Positions 7,708 to 15,604 of a DNA stretch of 30,106 nucleotides are shown here, piece after piece. The notes beneath the pieces were generated by a model. It ran no database searches. It saw only the letters and a list, made by a program, of their open reading frames with translations, and was not told the DNA's origin. Both the position numbers and the translations under genes were made by a program. Position 1 is the stretch's first letter. Each line of letters begins with the position of its first letter. The DNA comes from Hyphomicrobiales bacterium (GTDB lineage: Bacteria; Pseudomonadota; Alphaproteobacteria; Rhizobiales; Beijerinckiaceae): positions 1 to 30,106 of the forward strand of contig CANCAR010000005.1 in NCBI GenBank assembly GCA_947374125.1, written 5' to 3'.

Positions 7708-8694
7708 ATGTCGTGGATTTCATCCTCAGTCATGGGGCGCAAAGGCGTCGCTCATGGCAAGCCGGGCAAAACACACCAACTGACGGAAGAGGCCCAAGGA
7801 CAGTATTATTATGTCTATGGCCCTTATGAAAAGCCGGTCCTCCGCATTGAACCGGGTGATATTGTTGCGGCTGAAACGCGGGACGCTTTTGGCGGGGCCA
7901 TTAAAACCACGGCCGACTTGCCCTCAAAGGTCCTAAACTTTCCCTATGTGAACCCACAAAACGGCCCGATTTATGTTGAGGGCGCGGAAAAGGGCGATGT
8001 TTTGGCCGTTCATATCCACTCGGTCTTGCCACGCGGTCCGCAGCCTGCCGGTACCACGGCCTTGATCCCGGAGTTCGGCGGATTGGTGGGCACCGCGCAA
8101 ACCGCGATGTTGAACAAGCCGCTACCGGAACTTGTCAAGAAAATGAACGTCACCACCGAGGGCGTGGTGTTTTCTGATCGCATCACGCTGCCTTATGAGC
8201 CTTTTATTGGAACGCTCGGCGTAAGCCCTGAGATTGAGGCCGTCTTATCGCTTCAACCCGATTATTGGGGTGGCAATATGGATCTGCCCGATGTGGCACC
8301 GGGTGCGGTTGTGTATTTCCCGGTTCAAACCAAGGGGGCCTATCTGTTCTTGGGCGATTGCCACGGTCGACAGGGGGACGGCGAATTATGCGGCGTCGCC
8401 GTTGAAATTCCGGCCGTTGCGACCGTTCAGGTCGACCTCATCAAGCAGTGGAGCATTCCAGGCGTCCGGCTTGAAACCGAGTCCATGATTATGTCCGTTG
8501 GCAGCGCCCGCCCCATGGAAGATGCCGCCCGCATGGCCTATCGCGATCTTATTCGGTGGATGGAAGCAGACTACAACTTCACGGAGTCGGAGGCCTATTT
8601 TCTAGCGACCCAAGCGGGTCGTTTGCGGGTCGGTAATATGGTTGATCCGAAATATACGGTTGGGGCCTCGATGCTCAAAACCTACATCGCCTAA
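7708..8694 (+). CDS. acetamidase/formamidase family protein
   Basis: Protein of 328 residues matching the FmdA/AmdA family in overall layout. It has an N-terminal region with EPGD (residues 48-51), the segment PFIGTLGVSP (165-174), GGNMDLPDV (188-196), and the highly conserved core around 217-229 containing GDCHGRQGDGELCG. Family members hydrolyse formamide, acetamide or other short amides to ammonia and the acid, but many annotated members act on unknown amides. GGAGG lies five bases before the ATG at 7708. It is followed by an SDR gene 30 bases downstream, apparently as a two-gene unit, which suggests a small catabolic step rather than general nitrogen scavenging. I see no urea or amide transporter beside it. 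Family call is firm; substrate unknown. Confidence 0.85.
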   Translation: MSWISSSVMGRKGVAHGKPGKTHQLTEEAQGQYYYVYGPYEKPVLRIEPGDIVAAETRDAFGGAIKTTADLPSKVLNFPYVNPQNGPIYVEGAEKGDVLAVHIHSVLPRGPQPAGTTALIPEFGGLVGTAQTAMLNKPLPELVKKMNVTTEGVVFSDRITLPYEPFIGTLGVSPEIEAVLSLQPDYWGGNMDLPDVAPGAVVYFPVQTKGAYLFLGDCHGRQGDGELCGVAVEIPAVATVQVDLIKQWSIPGVRLETESMIMSVGSARPMEDAARMAYRDLIRWMEADYNFTESEAYFLATQAGRLRVGNMVDPKYTVGASMLKTYIA

Positions 8695-8724
8695 CAGCAC
8701 AAACACAACCTAAGGGAGGATGAG

Positions 8725-9486
8725 ATGGATCTTGGATTAAAAGGCCTCAATGTTTTGATCACGGGCGGCTCAAAGGGCATTGGTCGGCGCTGCGCTGACT
8801 ATTTTGCGCAAGAAGGTGCCAATGTCGCCATTTGCGCGCGCGATAAGGCAACTGTTGATGAAACCGTGGCTTCGCTCACGGCAAAGGGCGTCAAGGGTTT
8901 TGGTATGGCTGTTGATGTTGGCAACAAGACCGACCTTGACAACTGGGTGCACGAAAGTGCCAAAGCGCTCGGCGGCATCGATATTGTGGTGGCCAATGTT
9001 TCGGCGCTCGCGGTGGAAGACAATGAGGAAGCTTGGCGCAAGGAGTTTGAAGTGGACATGATGCATACGGTGCGTCTCGCCAATGCCACCATTCCCTATC
9101 TTGAAAAGTCGAAGGCACCGTCCATTACGATTATTTCGAGCGTGTCAGGTCGCGAAATTGATTTCACTGGCCCAGCCTATGGTGCGTTCAAGGCCGCATT
9201 GATTCACTATTCGCAAGGCCTTGCCTATAAGCTCGCGTCGAAAATGATCCGCGTTAATTCGGTCTCGCCCGGCAATACCTATTTTGCAGGCGGCGTATGG
9301 GAATATATTGAAAACAACCTACCCGACCTCTTCAAAGAGGCGCTCAGCCTTAATCCTACCGGTCGGATGGCAACGCCTGAGGAAGTAGCGCGTGGCGTGG
9401 TGTTCCTCGCAAGCCCGGCATCGTCGTTTACAACGGGTACCAATCTGGTGATCGACGGCGCTTTGACGAAGGGCGTGCAGTTCTAA
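8725..9486 (+). CDS. SDR family NAD(P)-dependent oxidoreductase
   Basis: Classical short-chain dehydrogenase of 253 residues. The Rossmann glycine motif TGGSKGIG is at 13-20, catalytic Ser139 lies in IISSVSG, and Tyr152 and Lys156 form YGAFK. The usual NNAG motif is replaced by ANVSA (90-94). The C-terminal stretch ending GTNLVIDGALTKGVQF is typical of the FabG-like branch. Asp64-Val65 (VDV) probably contacts the adenine ring, and Arg39 may favour NADP(H). A good Shine-Dalgarno GGGAGG precedes the ATG. It probably forms an operon with the acetamidase-family gene. Its stop overlaps the stop of the convergent deacetylase gene by three to four bases. The substrate cannot be told from sequence. 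Confidence 0.85.
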   Translation: MDLGLKGLNVLITGGSKGIGRRCADYFAQEGANVAICARDKATVDETVASLTAKGVKGFGMAVDVGNKTDLDNWVHESAKALGGIDIVVANVSALAVEDNEEAWRKEFEVDMMHTVRLANATIPYLEKSKAPSITIISSVSGREIDFTGPAYGAFKAALIHYSQGLAYKLASKMIRVNSVSPGNTYFAGGVWEYIENNLPDLFKEALSLNPTGRMATPEEVARGVVFLASPASSFTTGTNLVIDGALTKGVQF

Positions 9487-10538
9487 TCCCATGAAGTGAG
9501 CCAGGCCGGATCAACCGCATCCGGCCTGATGCGGGCACAGTCGAGGGATGCGAGGATCGCAGTGATGTCGGGCGATGGCAGTGGCGGGACTTCACGTCCC
9601 GTCAACGCCGCCCAGAGCAGCGTCCAATAGCGGATTGTCGTCCAAGGATTGTAACCACCACCGCCTAGAATAATGGCGCGGGGGGCCATGGGCAGCAGGG
9701 TTTTGATCGTCCGCACCAGACCGCGATTGGAAAGCGAGAGCCCCATCAAAGGGTCGCCCGCCATGGCATCCGCGCCGCTTAAAATGACGAGGGCCTCGGG
9801 TTTGAAGCGCTGCAAAGCGGGCAGAACATCGTCATCCAAGATCCGAAAAAGCTCTTCGTCCTTAAAGCCCTTGGGGACAGGCCGGTTGATCGCGTTAGCA
9901 GTGTCGTGTTCGCCGGTGCCGGGCCAACGTCCACGCTCATGGATGGAGATGGTCAAAACCCGATCATCATCAGTGAAGGCCGCTTCAACCCCGTCGCCGT
10001 GATGGGCATCGAGATCAATGTAAGCAATCCGCGAGAGGCCATGATCGAAATAAGTCTTGATCGCGAAAACGGGATCATTGGTGTAGCAAAAGCCATTGGC
10101 GCGGTCAGGCATACCGTGATGGGCGCCACCTGCGGGACTGAACACCACCCGATGCGTGAGCGATAATTCAGCCGCCATCGATGATCCGCCAGCGAGAAGC
10201 CGCGCGCGTTCCGCCATCGTTGGCAAAATGGGGTTGTCGCGGGTACCGAGCTGGTAGCGCTTCTTCACAAGGGCAAGATCGGCCTCGCCGCGTGCGGCTA
10301 ATTCGAGCGCATCTAAATAATCAGGTGTGTGAAACCGTTCTTGGACTTCGCGCGGTATCGGCATAATCACGCGACGCTCGTTGGGGGAAAGCCAATCCAG
10401 CGATTCGAGGATTTTAATAAACGGACCCGCCCGCTGAATCCGCAGCGGGTGGTAGTCGGGATGCAGCGGCGCTTGGAACAGCGCATGGGTGAGGAGAAGC
10501 GGCGCAGGTAGCCCCTGATGGTCCACCGCTTCGATCAC
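9483..10538 (-). CDS. class I histone deacetylase-family protein (AcuC-like)
   Basis: Protein of 351 residues with a complete arginase-fold deacetylase active site. The tandem His pair is at 140-141 (GGAHHG). Zinc ligands are Asp177 and His179 in DLDAHHGDG and Asp257 in SGADAMAGDPL; the transition-state Tyr is Tyr296 in GGGGYN. This set and the GAD-x-x-x-GDPL spacing match class I enzymes such as HDAC8 and bacterial AcuC rather than acetylpolyamine amidohydrolases. The likely role is removing acetyl or other acyl groups from protein lysines; AcuC of Bacillus deacetylates acetyl-CoA synthetase and is linked to acetoin use. The start is GTG 10538, overlapping the lipA stop as GTGA, so it is translationally coupled to lipA at the end of the thi operon. 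Neighbouring aco genes make an AcuC-like role attractive but unproven. Confidence 0.85.
   Translation of the reverse strand: MIEAVDHQGLPAPLLLTHALFQAPLHPDYHPLRIQRAGPFIKILESLDWLSPNERRVIMPIPREVQERFHTPDYLDALELAARGEADLALVKKRYQLGTRDNPILPTMAERARLLAGGSSMAAELSLTHRVVFSPAGGAHHGMPDRANGFCYTNDPVFAIKTYFDHGLSRIAYIDLDAHHGDGVEAAFTDDDRVLTISIHERGRWPGTGEHDTANAINRPVPKGFKDEELFRILDDDVLPALQRFKPEALVILSGADAMAGDPLMGLSLSNRGLVRTIKTLLPMAPRAIILGGGGYNPWTTIRYWTLLWAALTGREVPPLPSPDITAILASLDCARIRPDAVDPAWLTSWD
9502..9528. terminator. perfect 10-bp inverted repeat just beyond the SDR stop, inside the convergent deacetylase gene
   Basis: CAGGCCGGAT (9502-9511), a seven-base loop, and ATCCGGCCTG (9519-9528) form a perfect hairpin 15 bases after the SDR stop. 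It lies wholly within the 3' coding end of the deacetylase gene on the other strand. No T run follows on the plus strand, so it would be a 3'-end stabiliser or Rho-assisted stop for the acetamidase-SDR transcript. No separate terminator is visible between the convergent units. Confidence 0.45.
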
Positions 10539-11506
10539 TTTTTAAGCTGTGCCTCACGCGCAGCGCGCAATTTTGCGAAGTCTTCGCCCGCATGGTGCGA
10601 GGAACGCGTGAGCGGCGTTGCCGAGACCAACAAGAAGCCCTTGGTGTACGCAATCGTTTCATAGGCTTTAAAGGCATCGGGCGTGATAAAATCGATCACG
10701 GCGTGGTGCTTTTTGGTGGGCTGCAAATATTGGCCGATGGTGAGAAAATCGACCTCCGCTGACCGCAAATCATCCATTAATTGCAGTACTTCATTCCGCT
10801 TCTCGCCAAGGCCTACCATGATGCCGGATTTGGTGAAAATGGATGGATCAAGCTCCCTCACGCGTTGCAGCAGGCGGATGGAATGGAAATAGCGCGCGCC
10901 GGGGCGGACCGTGAGATAATTCGACGGCACGGTTTCAAGGTTGTGGTTGAACACATCCGGCTTTGCTTTGACCACAATTTCAAGTGCGCCATCTTTCCGC
11001 AAGAAATCGGGCGTTAGAATCTCGATCGTGGTGTGCGGCGAAGTCGCGCGGATGGCGTTAATCACTTCGGCGAAATGCTGTGCGCCGCCATCCGCCAAAT
11101 CGTCGCGGTCCACGGACGTGATGACCACATGGGTGAGGCCGAGCTTGCTGACCGCATCCGCAATTTTTTCAGGCTCATAGCGGTCAAGCGCGTTGGGCAT
11201 GCCGGTTTTCACATTGCAGAAGGCGCAAGCCCTTGTGCAGGTGTCGCCCATGATCATGAAGGTGGCGTGCTTTTTCTCCCAGCATTCGCCGACATTCGGG
11301 CAGCTTGCCTCCTCGCACACGGTCACAAGATTGTGCTCGCGGACGATGCGGTTCGTCTCAGCCCATTTGGGGGAGCCGGGCGCTTTCGCGCGAATCCAAT
11401 CCGGCTTGCGCTGGATGGGATTATCGGGGCGATGCGCCTTTTCCGGGTGACGCATGTCGCCCTTTTTCCGGGGATCGTCGTTCAAAAGATCGATGACTGC
11501 AGGCAT
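10535..11506 (-). CDS. lipA: lipoyl synthase
   Basis: Radical-SAM enzyme of about 323 residues that inserts two sulfurs into octanoyl-lipoyl domains to make lipoate. The auxiliary cluster cysteines are Cys64, Cys69 and Cys75 (CEEASCPNVGEC). The SAM-binding cluster is Cys90, Cys94 and Cys97 (CTRACAFC). The C-terminal RSSHHAGED carries the serine ligand of the auxiliary cluster. The start at ATG 11506 gives the usual alphaproteobacterial N-terminus leading to RHPEKAHRPD; an upstream in-frame start at 11548 would overlap thiE. It lies 16 bases after thiE, in the riboswitch-headed thi operon, and overlaps the deacetylase gene by 4 bp. It would be needed to lipoylate AcoC encoded next door as well as other 2-oxoacid dehydrogenases and the glycine cleavage system. 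Confidence 0.96.
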   Translation of the reverse strand: MPAVIDLLNDDPRKKGDMRHPEKAHRPDNPIQRKPDWIRAKAPGSPKWAETNRIVREHNLVTVCEEASCPNVGECWEKKHATFMIMGDTCTRACAFCNVKTGMPNALDRYEPEKIADAVSKLGLTHVVITSVDRDDLADGGAQHFAEVINAIRATSPHTTIEILTPDFLRKDGALEIVVKAKPDVFNHNLETVPSNYLTVRPGARYFHSIRLLQRVRELDPSIFTKSGIMVGLGEKRNEVLQLMDDLRSAEVDFLTIGQYLQPTKKHHAVIDFITPDAFKAYETIAYTKGFLLVSATPLTRSSHHAGEDFAKLRAAREAQLKK

Positions 11507-11522
11507 GCGACTAATCCCTTGT

Positions 11523-12131
11523 TTAATGGCGCCATGGAGCGGTTGCATTTATCCATTCGCGCGTCCGGCCCTCCGGATCCGCATTGGTCACAATATCGGT
11601 TACGACACAGGCGCAATCTGCGCCAGCATTAAGAACGTCTAACGCCCGCTCGGGGTTTAAACCGCCAACGGTAACAAGCGGAATGCTGCCGATCCGCTTT
11701 TTCCAAATTCCGATGCGCTCAAGCCCCTGCGGTGGGAATTTCATTTGTTTGAGCACGGTGGGCCAGATCGGGCCAAGCGCGATATAATCGGGCGAGAAGG
11801 TCAGAGCCCGCTCAAGCTCCTCCGGCGTATGGGTGGAAAGCCCGATTCGGACGCCTGCTTTTTGCAAGGCTCCGAAATCGGCGGTGTCCATATCTTCTTG
11901 GCCGAGATGGACGAAATCGCAGCCTTGATCGAGCGCGATCTGCCAATAATCATTGACGATCAAGGTCGCACCATGGTCGGCGCAGAGCTTTTTGGCGCGC
12001 GCGATTTCAGGAACCATCTCACTGTCGCTTTTGTCTTTGACGCGGAGCTGCACGGTTTTGACGCCTTGGGGCAGCAATCGTTCAAGCAGTGCGGTGGAAC
12101 CGACGATAAGATAAAACGGATCAAGCAACAT
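11523..12131 (-). CDS. thiE: thiamine phosphate synthase
   Basis: Cytosolic TIM-barrel enzyme of 202 residues that joins HMP pyrophosphate and thiazole phosphate carboxylate to give thiamine monophosphate. Recognisable family motifs are QLRVKDK (pyrophosphate/substrate loop), LIVNDYW, HLGQEDMD, GLSTHT, YIALGPIWPT and VTVGGLNPE. It is slightly short for ThiE (often 205-220), and the C-terminal phosphate motif reads GADCACVVTDI. It starts three bases after thiG and is followed by lipA, so it is expressed as part of the thi operon under the TPP riboswitch. Its HMP substrate probably comes from CytX-mediated uptake plus a kinase (ThiD) encoded elsewhere. Confidence 0.92.
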   Translation of the reverse strand: MLLDPFYLIVGSTALLERLLPQGVKTVQLRVKDKSDSEMVPEIARAKKLCADHGATLIVNDYWQIALDQGCDFVHLGQEDMDTADFGALQKAGVRIGLSTHTPEELERALTFSPDYIALGPIWPTVLKQMKFPPQGLERIGIWKKRIGSIPLVTVGGLNPERALDVLNAGADCACVVTDIVTNADPEGRTREWINATAPWRH

Positions 12132-12134
12132 GGA

Positions 12135-12920
12135 TTAAATCTCCGAGAACGCGAGGCCAAGAACGGGTGTTGAGGGTACGGCCATATCGCGGGGCTCCAT
12201 GGCACCTGCAAGATAGGCAAGCCGCCCCGCTTCAAGCCCAAGCGCGAAGCCTTTGGCCATTTGCACCGGGTCGCCGGCTTTCGCGACCGCGGTGTTTAAA
12301 AGGATGGCATCGTAGCCAAGCTCCATGGCCTCTGCCGCATGCGATGGAACGCCAATTCCAGCATCGACGACGAGGGGCACACGCGGGAAATGCGCGCGCA
12401 TGGCTTTAAGCGCAAAGCGGTTATTGAGGCCTTTGCCCGAGCCAATCGGCGCGCCCCATGGCATCAGCACTTCGCATCCAACAGCCAGAAGTTTTTCAGC
12501 CACCACAATATCATCCGTTGTGTAGGGAAAAACCTTGAAACCCTGCGCGGTCAATTCGCGTGCGCCATCGACGAGGCCAAAGACATCGGGTTGTAGGGTG
12601 TCGGCATGGCCGATGACCTCGAGTTTGATCCAATCGGTATCAAATACATCGCGGGCCAATTCGGCGGTTAAAATGGCTTCTTTCGCCGTGTGGCAACCAG
12701 CGGTGTTGGGTAAAACATGGACGCCCAATTCTTTGATCATGGTCCAGAATTCGCGACCGCCGGTGCCGCCGGTCGTCTCGCGACGCAGCGAGACGGTCAC
12801 GATTTCGGCCTTCGAGATTTTGATCGCTTCGGCCAGAATCGCGGGCGAGGGATATTGCGCGGTACCCAGCATCAAGCGGGATTGGAGGGTCGTGCCGTAA
12901 AGGGTTAGTGCGTCGGCCAT
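12135..12920 (-). CDS. thiG: thiazole synthase
   Basis: TIM-barrel enzyme of 261 residues that builds the thiazole ring from deoxyxylulose phosphate, ThiS thiocarboxylate and dehydroglycine. The Schiff-base lysine is Lys99 in WIKLEVIG. Other ThiG landmarks are SRLMLGT, RRETTGGTGG, LPNTAGCHTA, VFPYTTDD, MPWGAPIGSG and the phosphate-binding DAGIGVPSHA with AILLNTAV. Length and motifs are complete. It starts two bases beyond the thiS stop, as expected for partner proteins. Dehydroglycine is supplied by ThiO encoded upstream in the same operon. Confidence 0.95.
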   Translation of the reverse strand: MADALTLYGTTLQSRLMLGTAQYPSPAILAEAIKISKAEIVTVSLRRETTGGTGGREFWTMIKELGVHVLPNTAGCHTAKEAILTAELARDVFDTDWIKLEVIGHADTLQPDVFGLVDGARELTAQGFKVFPYTTDDIVVAEKLLAVGCEVLMPWGAPIGSGKGLNNRFALKAMRAHFPRVPLVVDAGIGVPSHAAEAMELGYDAILLNTAVAKAGDPVQMAKGFALGLEAGRLAYLAGAMEPRDMAVPSTPVLGLAFSEI

Positions 12921-12922
12921 GT

Positions 12923-13120
12923 CTAGCCTCCCTGCATCGGAATGAGGATCTCGATCCGATCGCCTTCTTGGATGTCCGTTGTCTCGCGATTGCGCTTGGC
13001 AACAACCGTCTGATTGCGCGCAGTTGCAACCGGCACATCCTCATAGCCCATCTCAGTCACAAGCTCCGCCATGGTTTTGGCCGTTACCTGTTGTTCGACG
13101 CCGTTGACGATAAGTTTCAC
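12923..13120 (-). CDS. thiS: sulfur carrier protein ThiS
   Basis: Ubiquitin-like sulfur carrier of 65 residues ending in the required Gly-Gly (PMQGG), where the C-terminal thiocarboxylate forms. The beta-grasp pattern MKLIVNGVEQ near the start and EGDRIEILIP near the end are typical. It starts with GTG at 13120, overlapping the thiO stop as GTGA, so it is coupled to thiO; thiG follows two bases later. The adenylating enzyme ThiF that would activate the tail is not in this window and must be encoded elsewhere. Confidence 0.93.
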   Translation of the reverse strand: MKLIVNGVEQQVTAKTMAELVTEMGYEDVPVATARNQTVVAKRNRETTDIQEGDRIEILIPMQGG

Positions 13121-14106
13121 CTTTCGACCTCCGGAAAGGCTTTGCCATCCACGATCATCTCCGCCGCACGACGCGCCAAAGCGGGCGCTCCGAGATAGCC
13201 ATGCCGATAAAGTCCATTGAGACGCAAGATGTTACCATCCCGCCGGACGCGGGGCAGGTTATCGGGAAATGCGGGTCTGACATCGGTGCCCGTCTCGACA
13301 ATCTCTGCTTCGCCAAAGCCGGGATGGATGGCATAGGCCGCGTTGAGCAGTTCCATCATTGAGCGGGCAGAAAAACGCGTGCGGTCGCCGCTCTCGATCA
13401 TGGTGGCACCGACCATGACATGGTTGTCAGCTCGGGGCACCAGATAGACGGGAATTCGAGGATGCAAAAGACGAACGGGACGCGAGAGAGTGATGTCCTT
13501 GGTTTTTAAGATTACCATCTCGCCTTTAACGCCTCTTAAATCGGGTAAGGCATCGCGCGCTTCAAGGCCACGGCAATCCAATACGGCGTCGACCTTTAGC
13601 GCTTCTGGTTGGATGGTTGTTGAAAGCTCAAAGCGGACTTCGAACTCGGTTTCAAGCGTTTTGCGCAAAAAAGCCAAAGCGTCGCGCGGGTTGAGATGCG
13701 CTTCCTCGGCAAAGAACAGAGCGGTTTCAAACCGGCCCGCCAGATCGGGTTCGAGCTCGGCAATCTTATTCCGATCAATCCATTCGAAATGGCTCGTTCG
13801 TGCGGCAAAGCGCTTTAGATCGGGCGTGTCGCGCGGCGGGGCAACCACAAGACTGCCTTTGTTCACAACGCCGGGAAAATATCGCCGCCAATAGGCCAGC
13901 GATTCAAGGCCCAAAGTACCTATCAGAGGCTCGGCGCTTTCCATCTCGCACCAAAGTGCGAGCATCCCGCCTGCCCACCAAGAACAGCCGCGACCGGTTT
14001 CGACATCGCGTTCATAAACGGTAACACGGACGCCGCGTAGGCTAAGCGCATGGGCTGCGGTGAGCCCCATAATCCCTGCGCCAACAATTGCTGCTTCCCG
14101 TGTCAT
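13117..14106 (-). CDS. thiO: glycine oxidase ThiO (FAD-dependent)
   Basis: FAD-dependent amine oxidase of 329 residues of the DAO family. The Rossmann dinucleotide motif GAGIMGLTAA is at about 9-18, followed by the acidic strand end YERD, and the C-terminal FAD contact region reads RLNGLYRHGYLGAPALA. In this pathway it oxidises glycine to iminoacetate (dehydroglycine) for ThiG, replacing the radical enzyme ThiH used by enteric bacteria. It lies 29 bases after cytX and overlaps thiS by 4 bp. The aerobic oxygen-dependent route fits an aerobic alphaproteobacterium. The operon context makes ThiO much more likely than another DAO-family oxidase. Confidence 0.9.
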   Translation of the reverse strand: MTREAAIVGAGIMGLTAAHALSLRGVRVTVYERDVETGRGCSWWAGGMLALWCEMESAEPLIGTLGLESLAYWRRYFPGVVNKGSLVVAPPRDTPDLKRFAARTSHFEWIDRNKIAELEPDLAGRFETALFFAEEAHLNPRDALAFLRKTLETEFEVRFELSTTIQPEALKVDAVLDCRGLEARDALPDLRGVKGEMVILKTKDITLSRPVRLLHPRIPVYLVPRADNHVMVGATMIESGDRTRFSARSMMELLNAAYAIHPGFGEAEIVETGTDVRPAFPDNLPRVRRDGNILRLNGLYRHGYLGAPALARRAAEMIVDGKAFPEVER

Positions 14107-14135
14107 CGTCTGTGTTCTCTTATCCGCTTATCTCG

Positions 14136-15392
14136 TTAAGCCTGATGGCTCGGGAGAATTTTTGCCAAGATAAAGGCTATCGCGAGGCTTGGCAGCGCAC
14201 TGCCCGTATCTGGCAACCATTGGGCTGTGGCGTGATAGGTGGCAATGCCGACAATCCATGCCGCTGTCGCACCGAACTGGATCGAGGGAATCGAAGCCGC
14301 GGCAGAAGCGGCTTTAATCGATTGATATCGTGCCAACATAACGCCGAAGAGTGGCACGAAAATCGAACTCAACATCAGCAGAAAAGGCTCAATCGCGTGC
14401 ATATCGATAACGCTCGCCACCACAATCGAGATTGCGCCCAGAATAAGCCCACGGGTTACAAGCGAGAGGCCACTAAACAGGCTTTGAGTGCTCACCGCCC
14501 CTGAATGCAAATCGCCATAGGCATTATCAAGCTCGTCGAGCACGATGAGGGAGAGGGCAATGAGCCCAAATTGTGCAAGCAATAAGCCCGTGACGAGATC
14601 CTCGGAGGGTTGGTTCATGATTACAAGCACACCCAGTGCATAGCACCAGAGATTGGCAATGACATAGCCAAAGAAGGTGCCAGAGGTCGTCCCTGAGGCG
14701 GTGCGGCCATAGCGAGCATAGTCTGCAACGAGGGGGAGCCAAGAGACCGGCATGGCGATGACAAGATCGACTGCACTTAAAAAGCTAGTTTCGCCGGTGC
14801 CTTCGGTCGCCCAAAAACCTGCCCAACCCTTCTGGCCGGTTGCTCCGATAAAATAATAAGTGAGCCAAAGCAGCGAGAGGACGACAAGCGGTAGTCCGAT
14901 TCGGGATAAGAATTTCCGGACAAGGCTGGTCATCGAGCCGAGCATCAAAAGAAGCAGAATACCGCCCCAAAGCACCGTAGTGGCTATCGGAAAGATCGCG
15001 TTATCAACGCCGGTCCATTGTTTCAAGACGGCGGTGGAGCTATCGCGCATGATCGCGATTTCAAAAGCGCCCCAACCAATCAGCTGGATGACATTAAGCA
15101 AGACGGGCAATTGGCCAAACCGCGAGCCAAACGCAATTTGAATCAATTCGCCCGATGAGCGGCCGGTTTCCTGCCCCAAACGCGCCGTGAAAGCGAGAAT
15201 GGCTGCACCCACAACCGAGCCAACGATAATCGCAAGCGCGGCCATTTTCGGATTAAGTCCGGGCACCAAGTAGGCCCCGATTTGCATCACCAGCAAGCCG
15301 ACGCCGATTGAAAACCATAGGGAAGATTGGTCGCGAAAGCCGAAGACGCGGTCTGCGCTTGCAATCGGGCTAGATAGTTTAACGTCTGCCAT
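14136..15392 (-). CDS. cytX: CytX-type NCS1 permease, putative hydroxymethylpyrimidine transporter
   Basis: Membrane protein of about 418 residues with roughly twelve hydrophobic helices in the cytosine/purine permease (NCS1) family. It sits directly behind a TPP riboswitch and ahead of thiOSGE; that context defines the CytX subgroup proposed to import HMP (hydroxymethylpyrimidine) or related thiamine pyrimidine precursors. Two adjacent ATG codons occur (15395 and 15392). The second has the better spacing from AGGAG (six bases), so I start there. No thiC is seen here; the operon carries HMP uptake where many rhizobia carry thiC. Direction of transport and exact substrate are inferred from context. 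Confidence 0.85.
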   Translation of the reverse strand: MADVKLSSPIASADRVFGFRDQSSLWFSIGVGLLVMQIGAYLVPGLNPKMAALAIIVGSVVGAAILAFTARLGQETGRSSGELIQIAFGSRFGQLPVLLNVIQLIGWGAFEIAIMRDSSTAVLKQWTGVDNAIFPIATTVLWGGILLLLMLGSMTSLVRKFLSRIGLPLVVLSLLWLTYYFIGATGQKGWAGFWATEGTGETSFLSAVDLVIAMPVSWLPLVADYARYGRTASGTTSGTFFGYVIANLWCYALGVLVIMNQPSEDLVTGLLLAQFGLIALSLIVLDELDNAYGDLHSGAVSTQSLFSGLSLVTRGLILGAISIVVASVIDMHAIEPFLLMLSSIFVPLFGVMLARYQSIKAASAAASIPSIQFGATAAWIVGIATYHATAQWLPDTGSALPSLAIAFILAKILPSHQA

Positions 15393-15464
15393 CATGATCT
15401 CCTTTAGATCAAATGACAGGAAAGCAAATCGAGGAGTGTCGGATCATTCCAACCGTGTCTTCGA

Positions 15465-15559
15465 GCTTCCCTGCGCGAGGATTACCTCATTCAGGTTCAA
15501 AGGGTCTGTTCTCAGCCACCTTGAGACTTCTTGTGGAAGTCGTGGGCAGCACCCCTAGC
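15465..15559 (-). ncRNA. TPP (THI element) riboswitch
   Basis: On the minus strand the leader contains all conserved TPP-aptamer blocks in order: AGGGGTGC, an extended P3/P3a arm (GACTTC with GAAGTC), GGCTGAGA, ACCCTTTGAACCTGA, the P4-P5 arm with GAGG and CCTC, and GCGCAGGGAAGC. The short P1 closes GCT (15557-15559) with AGC (15465-15467). It precedes cytX by about 70 bases and controls the thi operon: bound TPP should lower expression. Control is probably translational. In the linker, CTCCT (15432-15436) can pair with the AGGAG ribosome site (15399-15403), and TGATCT/AGATCA can form a small hairpin over that site and the start codon. Confidence 0.96.
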
Positions 15560-15564
15560 GGATC

Positions 15565-15587
15565 ATCATGGCAGAGGAGGCCATGAT
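15565..15587. repeat. 8-bp inverted repeat between thi promoter and riboswitch
   Basis: ATCATGGC (15565-15572) and GCCATGAT (15580-15587) with a seven-base spacer lie immediately upstream of the aptamer. They would be transcribed as a separate 5' hairpin, or could be a protein operator. There is no T run on the minus strand, so it is unlikely to terminate the thi transcript. Confidence 0.5.
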
Positions 15588-15604
15588 CTTTTCTTGATCG
15601 AAAA

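Noticed and set aside
11033..11632. 199-codon open frame on the plus strand
   Set aside because: It is antisense to lipA, whose cluster cysteines are all present.
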